DNA of 64,000 nt from Cephalopachus bancanus (taxonomy: Eukaryota > Chordata > Mammalia > Primates > Tarsiidae). A program made the translations under genes and the position numbers. This document shows positions 35,432 through 46,262 of this stretch, piece after piece (the first letter of the stretch is position 1; each line of letters opens with the position of its first letter). The notes beneath the pieces were generated by a model, which saw nothing but the letters and a program-made list of their open reading frames with translations, was not told the DNA's origin and ran no database searches. The DNA is taken from the NCBI GenBank assembly GCA_027257055.1, contig JAPVLO010000055.1:9447501-9511500 (forward strand). Direction: 5' to 3'.

Positions 35432-36895
35432 GCTGAGGTTCTTAAGTGGCTTTTGGGAACAATGCATACAGTATTTGAAACCCAGTTCTTTCCTATTATA
35501 CATAGAACATATGGTCTCCAAAATTAGAGAGACAACATTCAATAAGCAATGTATTTCTGGTGGGGGGAATTTCCTTGGAAACAGGAAGCCAAAAGGAAGA
35601 CTTTTTTAACACACAAATCAAATTTAGGCATAGTAGTTACCTGTTTTACTAAATAAAGTATATACTCTCCCTAATAAAAGAGTTTTTCAATCTTATTAGA
35701 GAGAAAAATTGTTTTATAAGTTTTGAGTAATATGCACTGCAAGTAAGAGTTTGATCTGACTGCCTATTTTGATGCTGTTTTACACCATTATCTCCCCTAA
35801 CCCACTACAGTTACTTCTGGTATTTTAATCTCCCATTCTTGCTGATGAGGACATTATTTTCAATCTAATTTATTGGGATTCTGTTTTCTCCATTACAGTG
35901 TAGGAACTTCCCACAGAGTTGATGAGATCACTTTCTGCTGACTCAGCACATGGATGGAGCTGAGTCAGGATAAGCTGGGCCACCGGGAAAGACTGTAATT
36001 AAGACTGACTGTTGGAGATAATACAACACTTTTGGAAATGTCACTGAGACCCAGAGAAAGTAAGAATAAAATTATCTTGCAGTGCCATTTGCTCATACCT
36101 GTGATCCCACCAAAACGTCCTGCTGATCTGTTGCTCGCCTCTCTTTTCTATCAGTCTTCCTTGCTGGTAACAGGATAGTATCTGAATCTTGAAGAAGTCT
36201 CACAACCCAAGTTTGATGCTTGTGTTTTGGTTGTAGTTTTGGTTTATGAAGGAGAAATAATGTGGAGAGAAGAGCCTTAGTCTCAACCTCTAACATTGCT
36301 ACTTATTAGCTGCAATCTGGATCCTACTTCCTTACCTTCACAGTGGGACAGTCCCAGTTCTTGCCTTACTTACTTCTCATCACTATTGTTCATGGGTCTA
36401 GATGTCACATGGACTTTCTCTGCTTTTGAAATCCAGCTAAAATCTGGAGTGAGAGCTCAAAGCCTTTTCCATGATTTCTGCAAGTGAGAACCTCAATGCC
36501 TCTGCCTCCAGTATGGTGCTCACACATTCTATTCAGGCTCCATCATTTAATCCAATTCCTTTTGGCATTTTAGTTTCACAACTTTACTTAATGTGTGAGG
36601 GCTATTTGGAAGAATCACATCCTACACTGCATAGTCTCTACCATTTTAATTGCACCCCTTCCTTCTAAGTCTTCCTGCAGTAGGGCTTTCTAGAGAGTGA
36701 TGTCCAAGCCCCCAGGCTGGGGCTCCTCCCAGGACAGCAGGCAGTCCACACAGCCCACCCTGCTTTCAGGGTCCTACAATTTTGATGAAAGGAACAGTTC
36801 ATTTCTTTTAATAGTAGAGTTTAATGAGTTAGTAAGGCTTTTGGGAATACTTTGATAATTGTGAAGCAATTAACAAATGTCAGGTATAATTAGCG
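35432..36895. other. Unique-looking DNA
   Basis: No gene or confident repeat. A MIR-like patch may exist near 36275-36380. Confidence 0.4.
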
Positions 36896-37310
36896 TTTCA
36901 GTCCATTTGAGCTGTTATAACAAAATACTATAGATGGGGTGGCTTACAAACAACATAGATTTATTTCCTACAGTTCCGAAGACTAGAACATCCAAGATCA
37001 AAGCACTGGCAGATTTGACATCAGATTAGGCCTGCTTTCTGTTTCATAGATGATACTTTCTCAGTGTAGTCTCATATGGTGGAAGAGGTGAGGGGTTTCT
37101 CTGGAAGCACTTTTATAAGGGCACTGATCCCATTCATGAAAGCTCTGCCCTCATAACCTCATCTAAATCTAATCAACCCCTCAAAGGTCCCACCCCCTAA
37201 TACATTCACCTTGTATTAGGCATACAATAGCTAAAACATGGAACCAACCCAGATGCCCATCAACCATTCAACAACGTATGAATTTTGGAAAAAACACAAA
37301 AATTTAGAAC
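36896..37310 (-). mobile_element. MLT1-like MaLR LTR carrying a 40-bp L1 scrap
   Basis: 'tttgagctgttataacaaaa', 'tggggtggcttacaaacaac', 'tatggtggaagaggtgaggg', 'cactgatcccattcatgaaa' and 'ccaccccctaatacattcac' match an MLT1 LTR in reverse orientation. After an inserted 40-bp L1 ORF2 segment (37224-37263) the LTR text resumes ('caacgtatgaattttgg'). Confidence 0.82.
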
Positions 37311-37528
37311 ATATCAATTAGTATTATTTTGAACATCTTGGGACATGAAAAATTTTACAAGGACAACTTAATGGAATCTGCAGCAAATCATAGTGATGAC
37401 CAACCCCATGGCAGAAATAAAATCCTTAAGTTAAATGTGCATCTTTCAGTTAAAGACATCACACTTGGGAAAGCATGTTCCTTAAATATGCAAGCCCTGC
37501 ATCCATAACGCCATTGATCTGGCAAAAC
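37311..37528. other. Spacer before the young L1
   Basis: No recognisable gene or repeat. Confidence 0.4.
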
Positions 37529-37538
37529 CAAAAGTCCA

Positions 37539-38769
37539 TTGGGGAAAGGAAACCATATTCAGCCAATGGTGCTGGGAAAACTAGCCACATGCAGAAGAAT
37601 GAAACTGGACCTCTGCCTATCACTATATACAAAAAATAACTCAAAGTGGATCAAGAACTTAAATGTAAAACCTCAAAATATAAGAATACAAATCTTAGAA
37701 AAAAATGCAGGGAACACCCACCTGGGCATCAAAGTAGGCAATGAATTCATTACCAAGTCCTCAAAATCAAGTGCAATAAAAGCTAAGATTGACAGGTAGG
37801 CTCTTATCAAACTGAAAAGTTTTTTGAACAGCAAAAGAAACCATGAAGAGATTAAAAGGACAACCCAAATAATGGAAAAAAATATTTGCAAGGTACACAT
37901 CTGACAAAGGCCTAACATCCAGGATCTACAAGGAACTCAAATGAATTGACGGAAATGAACAAACAACTCTAATTAAAAATTGAGCAAAGGACATCAATAG
38001 ACACTTGTCAAAGGAAAACATTCAAGCAGCCAACAATCATATGAAAAAAATGTTCAACTTCACTAATCATCAGAGAAATTCAAGTCAAAACCACAATTAT
38101 TATCTAATACTGGTAAGGATGGCTATTGCTAAAACATTTTAAAAAGGGAACACCTACACTCTTTGTGGGAACGTAAGCTATTTCAACTTTTGCAGAAAGC
38201 AGTGTGACGATTTCCCACAAAACTGAAAATTGATCTTCCATACAATCCATAAATTTCTCTCCTGGAATATACCCAGAAGAACATAAATTGCTTTACCAAA
38301 AAGACACTTGCACATGTATGTTAACTGCAGGACTATTCACAATAGCTAAAATATGGAACCATCCCAGATGCCCATCAAAAGTGGAAAGAAAAATGTGGTA
38401 CATATACATGATAAGGAAGAACAAAATCATGGCCTTTTCAGCATCATGGATGCATCTGGAGACCATCATCTTGAATGAACTATCACAGAAAGAGAGAATT
38501 GAATATGAGTATGTTCTCATCATAAGCTGCACCTGATCACTGGTCACATGAGCACAAGAGTGGGATTGTCTGACACTGGCCACTGCTAAGTGAGATAGGG
38601 AAGGAGGAAGGTGGGGGGTCATTTGGCAGCCCACTGGGTACCAGGTCCACTGTCAAGTGAAGAAAGAGCCAGCTAGAAGCCCAAATTTTACCTGCATGAA
38701 ACTTACTTATACAGTAAATCCTCAATTATACTCCACAACTCTAAAATAAAACATTTTTTAATTAAAAAG
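37539..38769 (+). mobile_element. Young L1, 5'-truncated
   Basis: The insert starts within ORF2 ('ggggaaaggaaaccatattc', 'caatggtgctgggaaaact'), continues to the ORF2 end ('gagtatgttctcatcataagc') and a lineage-specific 3' UTR with an A-rich tail after 'attatactccacaactct'. CAAAAGTCCA occurs immediately before it (37529-37538) and after its tail (38770-38779), giving a 10-bp target duplication. Frames are interrupted, so it is inactive. Confidence 0.9.
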
Positions 38770-38779
38770 CAAAAGTCCA

Positions 38780-39071
38780 GCCGGGCTCGGTGGCTCAGCC
38801 TGTAATCCCGTGCCTTTGGGAGGCTGAGGTGAGTGGATTGCCTGAGCCCGCGGGTTCGAGACCCACCTGGGCAGTGAGACCTCTTCTCTACAATAAATCA
38901 AAAAATCAGCCAGGTGTGGTAGCGCATGCCTGTAATTCCAGCTACTGGGAAGGCTGAGGTGGAAGGATCGCCGGAGCTCAGCAGTTCGAGGCTGCGGTGG
39001 CCAGGAGCGGCCACTGCACTCCAGTCTGGGCGATAGAGTGAGACTCCACTCAAAAAAAAAAAGAAAAAAGA
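38780..39071 (+). mobile_element. Derived-lineage Alu (copy 7), full length
   Basis: Full dimeric Alu with target duplication AAAAGTCCA (38771-38779 and 39072-39080), inserted at the 3' target duplication of the preceding L1. B box GGTTCGAGACC is intact. One stem base of the T-arm palindrome has changed (CCCAC), and the right-arm hairpin has lost its top pair. Confidence 0.95.
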
Positions 39072-39080
39072 AAAAGTCCA

Positions 39081-39594
39081 ATTATAAGGGGGAAGGGTCA
39101 GGCCAGAAAGGGAGGTTGGGTCAATGACAACAAAATTTCACTGAAAAATAAAATCAAGCATTTGTTAGATGACTTTTTTCCTTCTACGAGTACCATAAAA
39201 AGCAGATTGAATAAATACTTATTAATCAGTGACTATTAGAAATACTTTACTATTTTTTCTAATATTTTATAAAATATTTAAAAGCATACAAAATTATACA
39301 AAGTCATAAAAATATAAATAATGACAATGCATCTAAAAACCAGCCGAATAAATAAAATATTACAAATATAGTTAGAAACTCACCTTGAACAAATTTCTGC
39401 ACTTTCCTTGTCCACTTTTCTGGGGATAATCCCACATAGGTAACCGCCATCTTGAATTTGATTTGCAATTTCCATGGCTTTGTTTGTATCTTTTCTTGGT
39501 TGTTTCTTTGCCCTTTCTTTCATAATCATATATTCCTAATCAATATTTCTATATTGGTGCTCTTTTTACCCACTGTCTTGAGTCACGCTGGTGT
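39081..39594. other. Unique-looking AT-rich DNA
   Basis: No recognisable feature. Confidence 0.4.
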
Positions 39595-39968
39595 GCCAAG
39601 TACCTTAGTTTGAGAAGACTGTCATGAACTGGGGCTTTAGCAAGAGAAGTTCATTTTCTCACAGTTCTGGAGGTTAGAAGTCTGAGATCAAGGTGCCCAC
39701 AGGGCTGGATTCCTCTAAATCTTCTCTCCTTGGCTTGTATATTACACCTTCTTGCTGTGTTCTTACCTGGCCTTTTCTCTTGGACATATGCATCACTGGT
39801 GTCGCTTCCTCTTCTTATAAGGACTCCAGACCTATGGGATTAAGGGCCCATCCTATGACCTTATTTAACCTTATAACCTCCTTATAGGACTCATCTCCAA
39901 AGACAGTCACACTGGGGATTAAGGATTCAACATATGTACTTGGGGGGACACAGTTCAGTTCATAAAAC
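39595..39968 (-). mobile_element. MLT1-like MaLR LTR
   Basis: 'tctcacagttctggaggtta', 'gaagtctgagatcaaggtgc', 'cttcttataaggactccaga', 'cacactggggattaaggatt' and 'caacatatgtacttgggggg' follow a MaLR LTR in reverse orientation. No internal region is adjacent. Confidence 0.87.
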
Positions 39969-40074
39969 CATGTTATTAATCTTTTCTGTCCTCTACAATC
40001 TTACTGATGTATAAATAATAAAATATGAAACAATGATAGAAATCACTGACATGGAGATTATAGGAAAGCTGCTT

Positions 40075-40260
40075 TGTGTGCTCACCCATCCTTCACTGCC
40101 CATCTCCGGCCACTTCTTTTAGAACTCAGATACTGAATTTCTTTGGGGAACTTCTCTGATTTTCCATGCCCCACATAGCACCTTATGTTTGGATGATATT
40201 CTTGGATACAAGCTTGGTTTCTCATCAATTAGTCCTTCCTTTTTTGTCTGGATCACTTGC
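40075..40260 (+). mobile_element. L2 LINE fragment
   Basis: 'ggggaacttctctgattttc' and 'ccccacatagcaccttatg' match the L2 3' region in forward orientation. Confidence 0.55.
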
Positions 40261-40599
40261 AAGAATAAAGAGTAAATACATGAGGGAGAAAAGACAGACT
40301 TTTTCTTATTTATGGTCTCAGCCCAGTTGGTATACACCTCTCTGGTAGACTCTCTGGAACATGGAACTTCCTTGTCCATGAAGATCAAATGCTGTTACTG
40401 GTTGGAAAATCCAGCAACACTGACCTTTCTCCCAGATTAGTCCACAGCAACTATTTGAACAGCCCAGTCTCCTCAAACTGTAAAAGCTAGTCACAAGCAC
40501 TGATCATTTCAGGAAATGGCCCACAGTCCTCTCAGAGAGTCCCCATCAGCCACAGATAGCTCAGGCCTTATTCATTTTCCTAGGTTGCCCCAATTGCCT

Positions 40600-42215
40600 A
40601 AAATTTAACACAGTTACCTCACAAAGGGCTTTTCCCCTTCCCCAGGGGCAACCTGCATCTGGCGACTGGCCAATGAGGATGGGTAAATGTCTGCCCTGCT
40701 TCCAGTCAGGTCAGCATTGAACCCAGAATTCCCTGTGGGATCCAGGAGGGCTTTGTGATGACTGCATTTCAGTTAAACTCTTCCATTTGTTTGATTTTCT
40801 TTGATTCACTCCTCCAAAGACGTTGATCCTAAGGGCACACCTCATCACCTTCCTGATTCAGATCTCTATCGGAGTCTGCTTCCTGAGGAAACTGACTTAC
40901 AGCAGCTGGTGCCAGGACTATTCTGAAATTGGACTTTCAGGTGGGTTTCTGGAACTGGATAGCCTGCTGGCCAACTGGAAGTGAAGATCCCATTACTAGG
41001 AGTCAGTGACTGAAGCATGAAGAGCCCCTGGCCTGCTGAACTGTGATTGTTAAAGTTTCACATCATGAATTGTGAAAGGATACACTGCAGGTGTGCCCTG
41101 GGTACAATACACAATGCATTTGAGAACTTCAGGAACATTGTTAAGTATGAGGACATATGAGAACATCAGACTCCAGTAGCTAATGCTGAAAGTTATTGAT
41201 AATGTTATTGATACTTCAGGCATTTGGGAGTTAGGTCCAGAAGTCAATGGCCAGTGTAGCAGAGCCCCAAAGGAGGTAGAATCTTAACTTTTACAAGGCT
41301 ACTACCATGCCAAAATCAGATCCCTATTTGGGAAACTGGGCCCTGAGTTGCGGAGCAAGGACATGAATGTCAATGCCCTTGAAAATGTCAGCCTCCTCAA
41401 TCTGGTCAAACCTCTGGGTGAACCTAAGTGACCCACTCCTTTCTGCTAAAATCAGGTGACCCCTACCCTGCAAAACAACAGGAGTTTAACCTTACTTTCA
41501 CCCTACCATTCAGCCCTGCTTAAGATCTATCCCACCAACCCTCCTAGCCACCATGAAAATACCTAAGATTAAGCTCCAGTATCATATAGATGAGGAAGTG
41601 TCAGACCTGCAGAAGTAGGAAAAACTTTCCCCCCAAAGAACCATATGACCTTGCCAACATGCGTCAGCACGAGCTAGGAGAGTGAATCCAGAAGATGTAG
41701 GGTCAAGGAAAGGCTAGGACTCAATAAGGATAAGGGCAAGCTCTCCCATGAACAAGGATGGAACACCAGGGCTAGGACTATGGGAGATGCTACTAACATA
41801 CTATGAAGGCATTTGAAATGTAGTAGAAAGCACCAACTTGCATTCAGTGAAGCCAAAATCCCAGAACATCTCAGACAAAGGGATCAAACGTCTCAGAGAA
41901 GCAGAATTACTAAAGTACACTCCAATACATGTACTATGGAAGACAGCTTAATTTTAACAGTAAGCAGTGGAATACCAGCTGATTAAGTGTTACAGGAGGG
42001 CTTGGAGATACTGTTCATCAAAGCAGGAAAAAATACTTGTTGAATGGAGCACCAGTTTCATAGAAAAACTCAGTAGTGCCTGCTTTCTATAGACCAAGAC
42101 TGACAACAGGAAATACTGATACAGGACTGTGTTCCCTGATATCACTAGTACAGTAAGATTCCTAAATATCAAGAGCTAGGTGACAATGCTTAATCAGTAG
42201 AAGGAAGGTAGGTGA
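40600..42215. other. Unassigned block, possibly an ancient LTR element
   Basis: A stretch near 40870-40950 ('ctgcttcctgaggaaactga', 'cagctggtgccaggac') has the look of an LTR 3' edge followed by a primer-binding-site-like TGGTGCCAGGA, and the following 1.2 kb is repeat-like. I see no preserved retroviral domain and cannot name a family, so this is a guess from texture only. Confidence 0.25.
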
Positions 42216-42383
42216 ATTATTATCATGGATGGCAAAATCTAAGTGGTATCCAGGGACCCTGACCCGCAGACAGTTGTAGAGAAGTTATTCCTAAGGGCAG
42301 CCAATGAACTAGAGGGAGATAGATGCAGTTGGTGTGTATGGTACTGTATTCAAAAGGAGAAGAAAGGCATGTGTATAAATATG

Positions 42384-42947
42384 TGAGGGGGGACCCCTCG
42401 AAAAGCAATTTATTTATAAAAACTTCTGTATTTATTTTTATATGTTTAAACTTCAGTCCCCTTCAACTACCCTCTGTTTGATGTAATACACCTATTGAGG
42501 AACTTTTTCCATTGCTCAAAACAGTTTTTGAACTCATCAGTGTTGATGCCTTTTAGCGCTTCTGCAGTTTTTTGTTTCACCTCTTCTAAATCAGCAAAAC
42601 ATTTTTTGCTGAGGACTTTTTTCATGGGGGAAGAGGTCACTTGGGGTTGAGAAGAAGTCAAGATCGGGTGACTAGATAAAGTGGGGCATGAGAGTCATGT
42701 AGTTTTTGGTCAAAAACTGCTGAACACTTAGCACAGTGTGACTGGGTACATTGTCAGGGTGAAAGAACCAGATACCTATTTGCCACAACTCAGGACATTT
42801 CTTCTACAAATTATGATGCGACCTTCTCAAAACTTCCAGATAAAACTTTTGGTTGATCGTTTGATCTGGTGGAACAAATTCCAAGTGTCCTACAAGGGCC
42901 CACCACCAAAAAAATAATTTTAACTTTTTTGAAAGGGTCTCCTCTCA
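42384..42947 (-). mobile_element. Mariner (Tc1/mariner) remnant, copy 1
   Basis: On the minus strand the translated text near 42467-42661 preserves the C-terminal mariner transposase signature 'FADLEEVKQKTAEALKG' and 'FKNCFEQWKKFLNRC'. Upstream, the 'HPDNVPSHT' region with its aspartate is recognisable in a broken frame. Terminal inverted repeats are visible as TGAGGGGGGACCCCTC at the left and, inverted, TGAGAGGAGACCC at the right, each beside a TA dinucleotide. At about 564 bp, against 1.3 kb for a full mariner, it is internally deleted and frameshifted. The host L1 flank continues on its right. Confidence 0.87.
42467..42661 (-). pseudogene. Mariner transposase C-terminal fragment
   Basis: A 64-codon open stretch encodes the last part of a DDE transposase. 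The catalytic triad is not contained in it. The reading frame before it is broken, and the final residues differ from the usual EYFEGD ending because of a stop after the ASNRG-like segment. Non-functional. Confidence 0.8.
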
Positions 42948-42949
42948 TA

Positions 42950-45060
42950 GATAAAATAAACATTGGTGTTATAATTCTTGCATTAGTCACTAAAAAAGTA
43001 CAGATAAAAGGGGAAAAAAATAAATAAAAAGTATAAAATAACATGAAACATGTCAAACCAAGTGTATTAGTATTCATTAACTAATGAATAAACTAAATGA
43101 TAGAGCTAAAAGACAAAAAGTGCCACAGAATGAATAAGAAAACAAAATTCAAGTATATTCTGCTCATACAAATCACATCTTAAACAAAATACATAGAACT
43201 GTCAGAAAAAGCAAAAAGAAAGAAAAGCATATACTATGCAAACACCAACTAAAATAAACCATGCGTAACTATATTAGATATAATATATTTTGAGGCAGAA
43301 CTCATTAATAAAAGGGTCAACTCCCAATAATAGAATGCTAAAACCATTCAGAAGATTAAAAAACTATTTAAATTTGTATGCAGTCAATAAAATAGTCTCA
43401 AAATATATAAGACAAAATTGCTAGCATTGCAATGAGAAATAGAAAAATTCACAATCATAGTAGAAATTTTGACACAATTCTCTCTTAATTATTGGTTCAA
43501 GTAAAGCAAAATAACAGCAATGAGCAAATGACGGAATATAGAGATTTAAACAACTTGATTCATAAAGTTGACTTATAAGTACATAGAATGGGATCTTTCA
43601 AACCGCAGAATACAGTCTTTTAAAGCACACCACAGACATTTACAAAAATCAACCATATGTTGGGTCATAAAAAAATACCATTTTAAATAAATAATTTTAA
43701 ATGTTTTTTATTTTAATGGGTTTTGTAAAATTTAAAATAATTTAAAAGGAATGAATTTATACAAAATGTGCACTCTGATGTCAATGCAGAAGTCAAAAAT
43801 AAAGAAAAGATAATTATAAAATGTGTACCTATTTAGAAATTAAAAATTATATTTCTAAATAATTTATGAACCTAGGGGAAATCCTAATTCATTATAAAAA
43901 TTAAAAAATATTATTAAATAAAAAACATGCAAAATAGATATTAGAACTTTTGAGATTTTTTTAAGAGCATATATTTTTTAAAAAACAAAACACCAAAGAG
44001 TAATGAGCCAAGTATCCCAATCAACAAACTAGAATGTTATCTTAAGCAAAACTGAAAAAAATTAATCCAGGAATCAATACAATTTTTTAAAAGACACACA
44101 ATAGAACAGATCAAAATGTCAAAAGTTGATTCTTGAAAAACCCAAAACAATTGATAAACTTCTGGAGTCCTTGACCAAGAACTAAGGGGAAGAAAGAAGC
44201 TGAGGAGGGAAAAGAGCCATCTGAAATGGAAGGGTGGAAGGTTTATCAATTTTATGCCAATATCAAACATTTAAAAGAAATGAACAAACTCCTAGAAAAA
44301 AATAACTTTCAAAAACTGATACATTTATGTAAATTAATCAATAATAAAACCTATTCCAGGTCTGGATGGCTTCAAGAGCAAATTCAGCCAATTTTTCCCA
44401 AAGTCTTGCAAAAAGTAGGAAGGAAATAAATGCCATCTATCACTAAGAAGGTAAATGAACCCTGACACCAAAACTCAATTAGGTTTGTAATACAAAGAAA
44501 AACTATAGAACAATCTGACATTTGAACATAAATACAACTATCCTAAAGGATGTAGTACTCTAAATAGAGCAATATATAAAGAAATTGATTCCTATGACCT
44601 GGAATTCGAGATTGGTTAAGGCTAAAAATTTGATCAATATAATTCACCACTTTAACAGATTAAGGGAAAGAATCCATATTATCTCAATGAATAGAAAAAA
44701 CCAATTTGATGAAACTCAATAATCATTCATGATTTTTAAAAATTACTCTAAATAAAGGAGATTTTGAAAGAAACTTTCTGAATCTAGTAATAGGCATCAG
44801 TCAAACACTACAGAAATCCTAATACCTGTGATGAAATTTTGAAAGCTTTTTATGTGAGGAGTGTCAACAGCATGGAATTGTCACTCTCACTACTTATATT
44901 CAACACAGCATTGGCACTTGGGCCACAGAGTACATGTAAGGGAGAAAATGATATTTAATCTCCTTTATAACATGCGCAAGAAGCAAACCAGTTGCATTAA
45001 ACACATAAATGCAGAAGGCAGTTATAAAGAGTTTAGAAGTTAATATAAAATAATATCTTC
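42950..45060 (+). mobile_element. Ancient L1 ORF2 region
   Basis: Very AT-rich sequence follows the L1 endonuclease-to-reverse-transcriptase part in forward orientation. Landmarks are 'accatatgttgggtcataaa', 'gaaatgaacaaactcctaga', 'ccaggtctggatggcttcaag' and 'ctcactacttatattcaaca'. Stops and frameshifts are everywhere, and divergence points to an old L1M (L1ME/L1MC-like) copy. Confidence 0.8.
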
Positions 45061-45179
45061 ATCTTTTAAAAATATCTTCATGATGACCTCAGGATAGGAA
45101 ACCATTTTTTAAAGAAGACCTCTAAAAATCCCTAATTATAGGGGGAAATTGATTATATTAAACATAGAAACTAGCCAGG

Positions 45180-45445
45180 CCCTTTGTCCTATGTCTAACA
45201 TAACTCCTTTTAGAAGCTTCTTCTGACTTCCCCAAGCATCTTGATGCTTGTTCTTTTAATCCTAGGCCTTAGTATAGCCCCCCTTATAATGTTATAGTAT
45301 TATATCATAATTTTCACACCTGTCTACACTGGACTTTGAATTTCCTCATGGCAGTTACTCTGCCTTATTTATTTCTATCCTTGAAAATCTAGCAAAATGC
45401 CTGGCACACAGAAGATGCACAATAAATGTGTGATGAGTTAAAATG
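45180..45445 (+). mobile_element. L2 LINE 3' end
   Basis: 'gaagcttcttctgacttccc', 'tttgaatttcctcatggcag' and 'atgcctggcacacagaagat' then 'gcacaataaatgtgtgatga' are the ordered 3' landmarks of L2 in forward orientation. Confidence 0.72.
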
Positions 45446-46084
45446 GATGGAGGGAGGCACCTACAGATGATGCTGCACCTATGTGCTCTTTTTTCCAGAG
45501 TATTAATAAGAACTTGAGCTAGTCCATGCACTTGAGCAGAGCCCTCTTTCAGACTCTGTTCCATACTCCCCTCTACACGATGCTCAAGGCACAGTGTTGT
45601 GTCCACACCTCCAAGGCAAAATTTGCTAGCAGGGTCCACTGCTCCTCACCAAGTCTTTGTGCTGCAATGCTTCTAGTGAAAACACACATGAAGCTTATGG
45701 AAAAGTGTTTTTATGTTTAAGTCCTCTGAGTTTTCATGGAAGTGGTTTGGCTGGGCACACAGTGTGTGTTGTAGTCTCCTGAGAGTGCTGGTGTGCTGCT
45801 AGACTATTGCATTTAATTGGGCAACAGCTGGTGATAATTTTCTGTGTATGGAGTGAGGGATTTAGTGACTGATTCACTCTTTACATTGGGTTTCATTATC
45901 TTTGTTTTTGCCCTTTCAGCTTTTGTAACGGGCTATAAAGAAATGTGAGACGGAGGAACCGAGAACCTAACATGAGGTACAATTCTGAGATTTGCAAGCT
46001 GGGCAAAATGCATTTCTTCAGGAAAGACCTTTAGTAGGAAGTACATAGATTCCCAAATGCCTCACCTGAGAGTTACATCAGAGA
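45446..46084. other. Unique-looking DNA
   Basis: No recognisable feature. Confidence 0.4.
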
Positions 46085-46210
46085 TGGTTTAATCCAGTGT
46101 TGTCCTTTACAGCGAATGGAACAAAGTGGCAAAGGGGCTTTCCCGAGAACACCCAGCAAGCTGGTTATTGAGCATGGATTCAGGTCTAAAACTGCTCTCA
46201 GCTCTGTGCT
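46085..46210 (-). mobile_element. Possible MIR SINE remnant
   Basis: 'tttacagcgaatggaacaaa' and 'agcatggattcaggtctaaa' fit reverse-orientation MIR weakly. Confidence 0.45.
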
Positions 46211-46242
46211 CTTTTTGCCATACTATGGTCTTTCCCTTCACA

Positions 46243-46262
46243 ACCCCCCCCCCCCCGCCCCC
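46243..46262. repeat. C-rich homopolymer tract
   Basis: A run of 14 C, a G and five more C. The complementary strand is a G tract that could form a quadruplex-like structure. Confidence 0.9.

Noticed and set aside
40600..42215. Ancient endogenous retrovirus internal region
   Set aside because: Only a primer-binding-site-like motif and LTR-like texture were seen. No retroviral domain could be recognised, so it is listed only as unassigned.
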